From the NCBI GenBank assembly GCA_050743385.1, contig JBOGFJ010000127.1, positions 1-7,288 of the forward strand: a DNA stretch of 7,288 nt, read 5' to 3'. This document shows, piece by piece, positions 5,311 through 7,288 of this stretch. This stretch comes from JACDBD01 sp050743385. GTDB lineage: Bacteria; Actinomycetota; Acidimicrobiia; IMCC26256; JACDBD01. The position numbers were made by a program, and so were the translations under genes. The notes beneath the pieces were generated by a model. The model saw nothing but the letters and a program-made list of their open reading frames with translations. It ran no database searches and was not told the origin of the DNA. Positions within the stretch are counted from its first letter, which is position 1. The number at the start of each line of letters is the position of its first letter.

Positions 5311-7288
5311 CTAGACGCGGTCGGTGAGGTCCTCGAGCTCCTCGACCGTCATCAGCACGGCGCGCGCCTTCGACCCCTCCGACGGCCCGACGATGCCCCG
5401 ACGCTCGAGCAGGTCCATGAGGCGCCCGGCGCGGGCGAAGCCGACCCGCAGCTTGCGCTGGAGCATGCTCGTGGAACCGAGGCCGCTGCGCACGACCAGC
5501 TCCATCGCCTGGTTGAGCAGCTCGTCGTCCTCGTCGACGTCGCCCCCCCGCCCGCCACCGGCCGTGTCGTCGCCGGCCACGCCCTCGACGTAGTTCGGCT
5601 CGGCGCTCTGACGCCGCCAGTGCCCGACGACCTTGCGCACGCACTCCTCGTCGACCCATGACCCCTGGATGCGCTGAGGCCGGCTCGACGTCGCCGACAC
5701 GAGCAGCATGTCGCCCTGACCGATGAGCTTCTCCGCACCCGCCTGGTCGAGGATGACACGGGAGTCGGCGAGGCTGCTCACCGAGAACGCGAGCCGGCTG
5801 GGCACGTTCGCCTTGATGACGCCGGTGATCACGTCCACCGACGGGCGCTGCGTCGCGATCACGAGGTGGATGCCGACGGCGCGCGCCATCTGGGCGATCC
5901 GACAGATGCTCGCCTCCACGTCGCGTGCCGCCACCATCATGAGGTCGTTGAGCTCGTCGACGACCACGAGGATGTACGGCAGACGCTCGTAGCCCTTCCC
6001 CGTCGTGGGGTCGGGATCGTCCTTGGTCGCCAGGTCGCCCCGGTCGAAGGCGGCGTTGTAACCGGTCACGTCGCGCACGCCGACCTCGGCCAGCAGCTCG
6101 TAGCGCATGTCCATCTCGCGGACGGCCCAGTCGAGCGCGTTGGCCGCCTTCTTCGGGTTGGTGACCACCTGGGTGAGCAGGTGCGGCAGGTCGTTGTACG
6201 CGCCGAGCTCCACCCGCTTCGGGTCGACGAGGATGAGCCGCACCTCGTCGGGCGTGGCCCGCATGAGGACCGACGTGACGATCGTGTTGATGCAGCTCGA
6301 CTTGCCCGCACCGGTGGCGCCCGCGATCAAGAGGTGGGGCATCTCGGTGAGGTTGAGCATCACCGAGTTGCCCGCGATGTCGCGGCCGAGCCCGGCGGCG
6401 AGTGGGTGGGTCGCCTGCTTGGCTTCCGTCGTCGCGAGCACGTCTCCCAGGGTGACGAGCTGCCGCTGGCGGTTGGGCACCTCGACCCCGATGGCACTGC
6501 GACCCGGGATCGGGGCGAGGATGCGCACGTCGGGTGACGCCATCGCATAGGCGATGTCGTGACTCAACCCGGTGACGCGGTTGACCTTCACACCGGGAGC
6601 CAGCTCGAGCTCGTAGCGGGTGACCGTCGGGCCGACCGTCAGGCCGATGAGGTGGGCGTCGACGCCGAATTCGCGCAGCGTCGCCTCGAGCACCCGGCCG
6701 CCTTCCTCGACGACACGCCGGTCGATCTGGCGGTCGTTCCCGCGCTTGAGCGTGTTGGCCGGCGGCAGCTTCCACGAGCCGGGGCGGTGACCGGGACCGA
6801 GATCGATCTCCATCTGCGCGCCCGCAGGCGTCGGGAGCGGCATCGGAAACGCCGGCGTCGCCTCGGGCTCGGGCCCCGGCTCGACGACCGGCTCGGGTTC
6901 GCGCTCCATCTCGGGATCGGCGGCGTAGTCGTAGAGCGCGGGCGACGGCGCCTCCCCGGCGATGCCGTCGGCGGACGTGGCATCGTCGTCCGACTGCATC
7001 TCCCCGTGTGCGCCCAGCTGGAAGAGCCCGACGAAATGCGTGGTGGCCCAGCGGGCCGCGCGACCGATGGCGGCCACGACCCGACGCATCGGCAACCCGG
7101 GCGCGAGCAATGCCCCGAGCAGCGCCAGGGCGCTCAGGATGATGACGGCTCCGACCGCGCCGGCGCCGGCCGCGAGCGGGTTCGCCACGGCGGCGCCGAG
7201 CACACCGCCCGCTTCGCGCAGGTCGGCGCCCGAATCGAGCGCGGGGCGGCCCCGAGCGAGGTGGACGAGCCCGACGCCGGCCACGAGC
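5311..7288 (-). CDS. ftsK: FtsK/SpoIIIE-type DNA translocase, 5'-truncated by window edge
   Basis: FtsK pumps chromosomal DNA at the division septum. 657 residues are listed from a GTG at 7284, but the frame stays open to the edge, so the start and most membrane helices lie outside. Numbering from that GTG: last transmembrane helix about 41-62 (AVGAVIILSALALLGALLAPG); a short Pro/Glu-rich linker about 96-170; alpha/beta motor domain from about 185, with Walker A AGATGAGKSS (321-330), VDPKRVEL (353-360), Walker B VVVDELNDLMM (440-450), ATQRPSVDVITGVIKAN (477-493) and AEKLIGQGDML (517-527); an acidic/glycine linker 565-590; and a C-terminal winged-helix gamma domain (about 590-650, with LLNQAMELV and FARAGRLMDLLERRGIVGP) that in the family reads polar DNA motifs and contacts XerD. 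The linker is much shorter than in E. coli, as in other SpoIIIE-like proteins. It converges with the 4885 gene. Confidence 0.97.
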   Translation of the reverse strand, partial: LVAGVGLVHLARGRPALDSGADLREAGGVLGAAVANPLAAGAGAVGAVIILSALALLGALLAPGLPMRRVVAAIGRAARWATTHFVGLFQLGAHGEMQSDDDATSADGIAGEAPSPALYDYAADPEMEREPEPVVEPGPEPEATPAFPMPLPTPAGAQMEIDLGPGHRPGSWKLPPANTLKRGNDRQIDRRVVEEGGRVLEATLREFGVDAHLIGLTVGPTVTRYELELAPGVKVNRVTGLSHDIAYAMASPDVRILAPIPGRSAIGVEVPNRQRQLVTLGDVLATTEAKQATHPLAAGLGRDIAGNSVMLNLTEMPHLLIAGATGAGKSSCINTIVTSVLMRATPDEVRLILVDPKRVELGAYNDLPHLLTQVVTNPKKAANALDWAVREMDMRYELLAEVGVRDVTGYNAAFDRGDLATKDDPDPTTGKGYERLPYILVVVDELNDLMMVAARDVEASICRIAQMARAVGIHLVIATQRPSVDVITGVIKANVPSRLAFSVSSLADSRVILDQAGAEKLIGQGDMLLVSATSSRPQRIQGSWVDEECVRKVVGHWRRQSAEPNYVEGVAGDDTAGGGRGGDVDEDDELLNQAMELVVRSGLGSTSMLQRKLRVGFARAGRLMDLLERRGIVGPSEGSKARAVLMTVEELEDLTDRV

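Noticed and set aside
5096..6775. Long minus-strand open frame (559 codons) overlapping ftsK in another frame
   Set aside because: The ftsK frame carries all the motor motifs; this one is a low-complexity Arg/Ala/Gly translation without a domain.
6795..7000. Pro/Glu-rich stretch in ftsK as a repeat expansion or frameshift
   Set aside because: It is the flexible linker expected between the membrane and motor domains of FtsK, and the frame is intact on both sides.

Overview
The window is a compact, high-GC chromosomal segment from an actinobacterium. Four things point there: strong GC bias at third codon positions, the gene set and order (ftsK, rimO, pgsA, cinA, recA), TAnnnT-type -10 elements placed for leaderless or near-leaderless starts, and an actinobacterial-style recA control region. 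The lineage cannot be fixed from sequence alone. The CinA-ThpR-RecA arrangement without a clgR-type regulator suggests a deep-branching class such as Acidimicrobiia rather than Mycobacterium or Streptomyces; this is an inference. No mobile element, CRISPR array, tRNA or rRNA was seen.

Layout, read in the direction of transcription of the minus strand (right to left): a 5'-truncated ftsK (7288-5311, DNA translocase) is followed by an inserted plus-strand pair, 4350-4787 (zinc ribbon plus DUF2007-like) and 4885-5211 (small three-helix membrane protein). The pair runs convergent to ftsK and divergent from rimO. Then comes a tightly packed minus-strand operon: rimO (4306-2972), pgsA (2975-2325), cinA (2328-1096) and thpR (1086-550). 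The first two junctions are 4-bp ATGA stop/start overlaps and the last is a 9-bp gap. recA (394 to the left edge, 3'-truncated) follows after a 155-bp control region.

The genes are housekeeping: chromosome translocation (FtsK), ribosomal protein S12 methylthiolation (RimO), phospholipid synthesis (PgsA), nucleotide or pyridine-nucleotide repair (CinA), RNA 2',3'-cyclic phosphate processing (ThpR) and recombination with SOS induction (RecA). No new defence or catalytic system is evident.

The most informative parts are regulatory. recA appears to have two stacked damage promoters. The upstream one carries a LexA box with perfect outer arms inside its -35/-10 spacer. The downstream one matches the LexA-independent RecA-NDp (PafBC) pattern. 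The rimO/zinc-ribbon divergent region packs two opposing -10 elements into about 26 bp, and rimO is predicted to be leaderless from a GTG. The small membrane-protein gene has an unusually strong ribosome-binding site next to a perfect hairpin and a potential anti-Shine-Dalgarno segment. Convergent ftsK and the membrane-protein gene are separated by two strong hairpins, one with a UNCG-type tetraloop.
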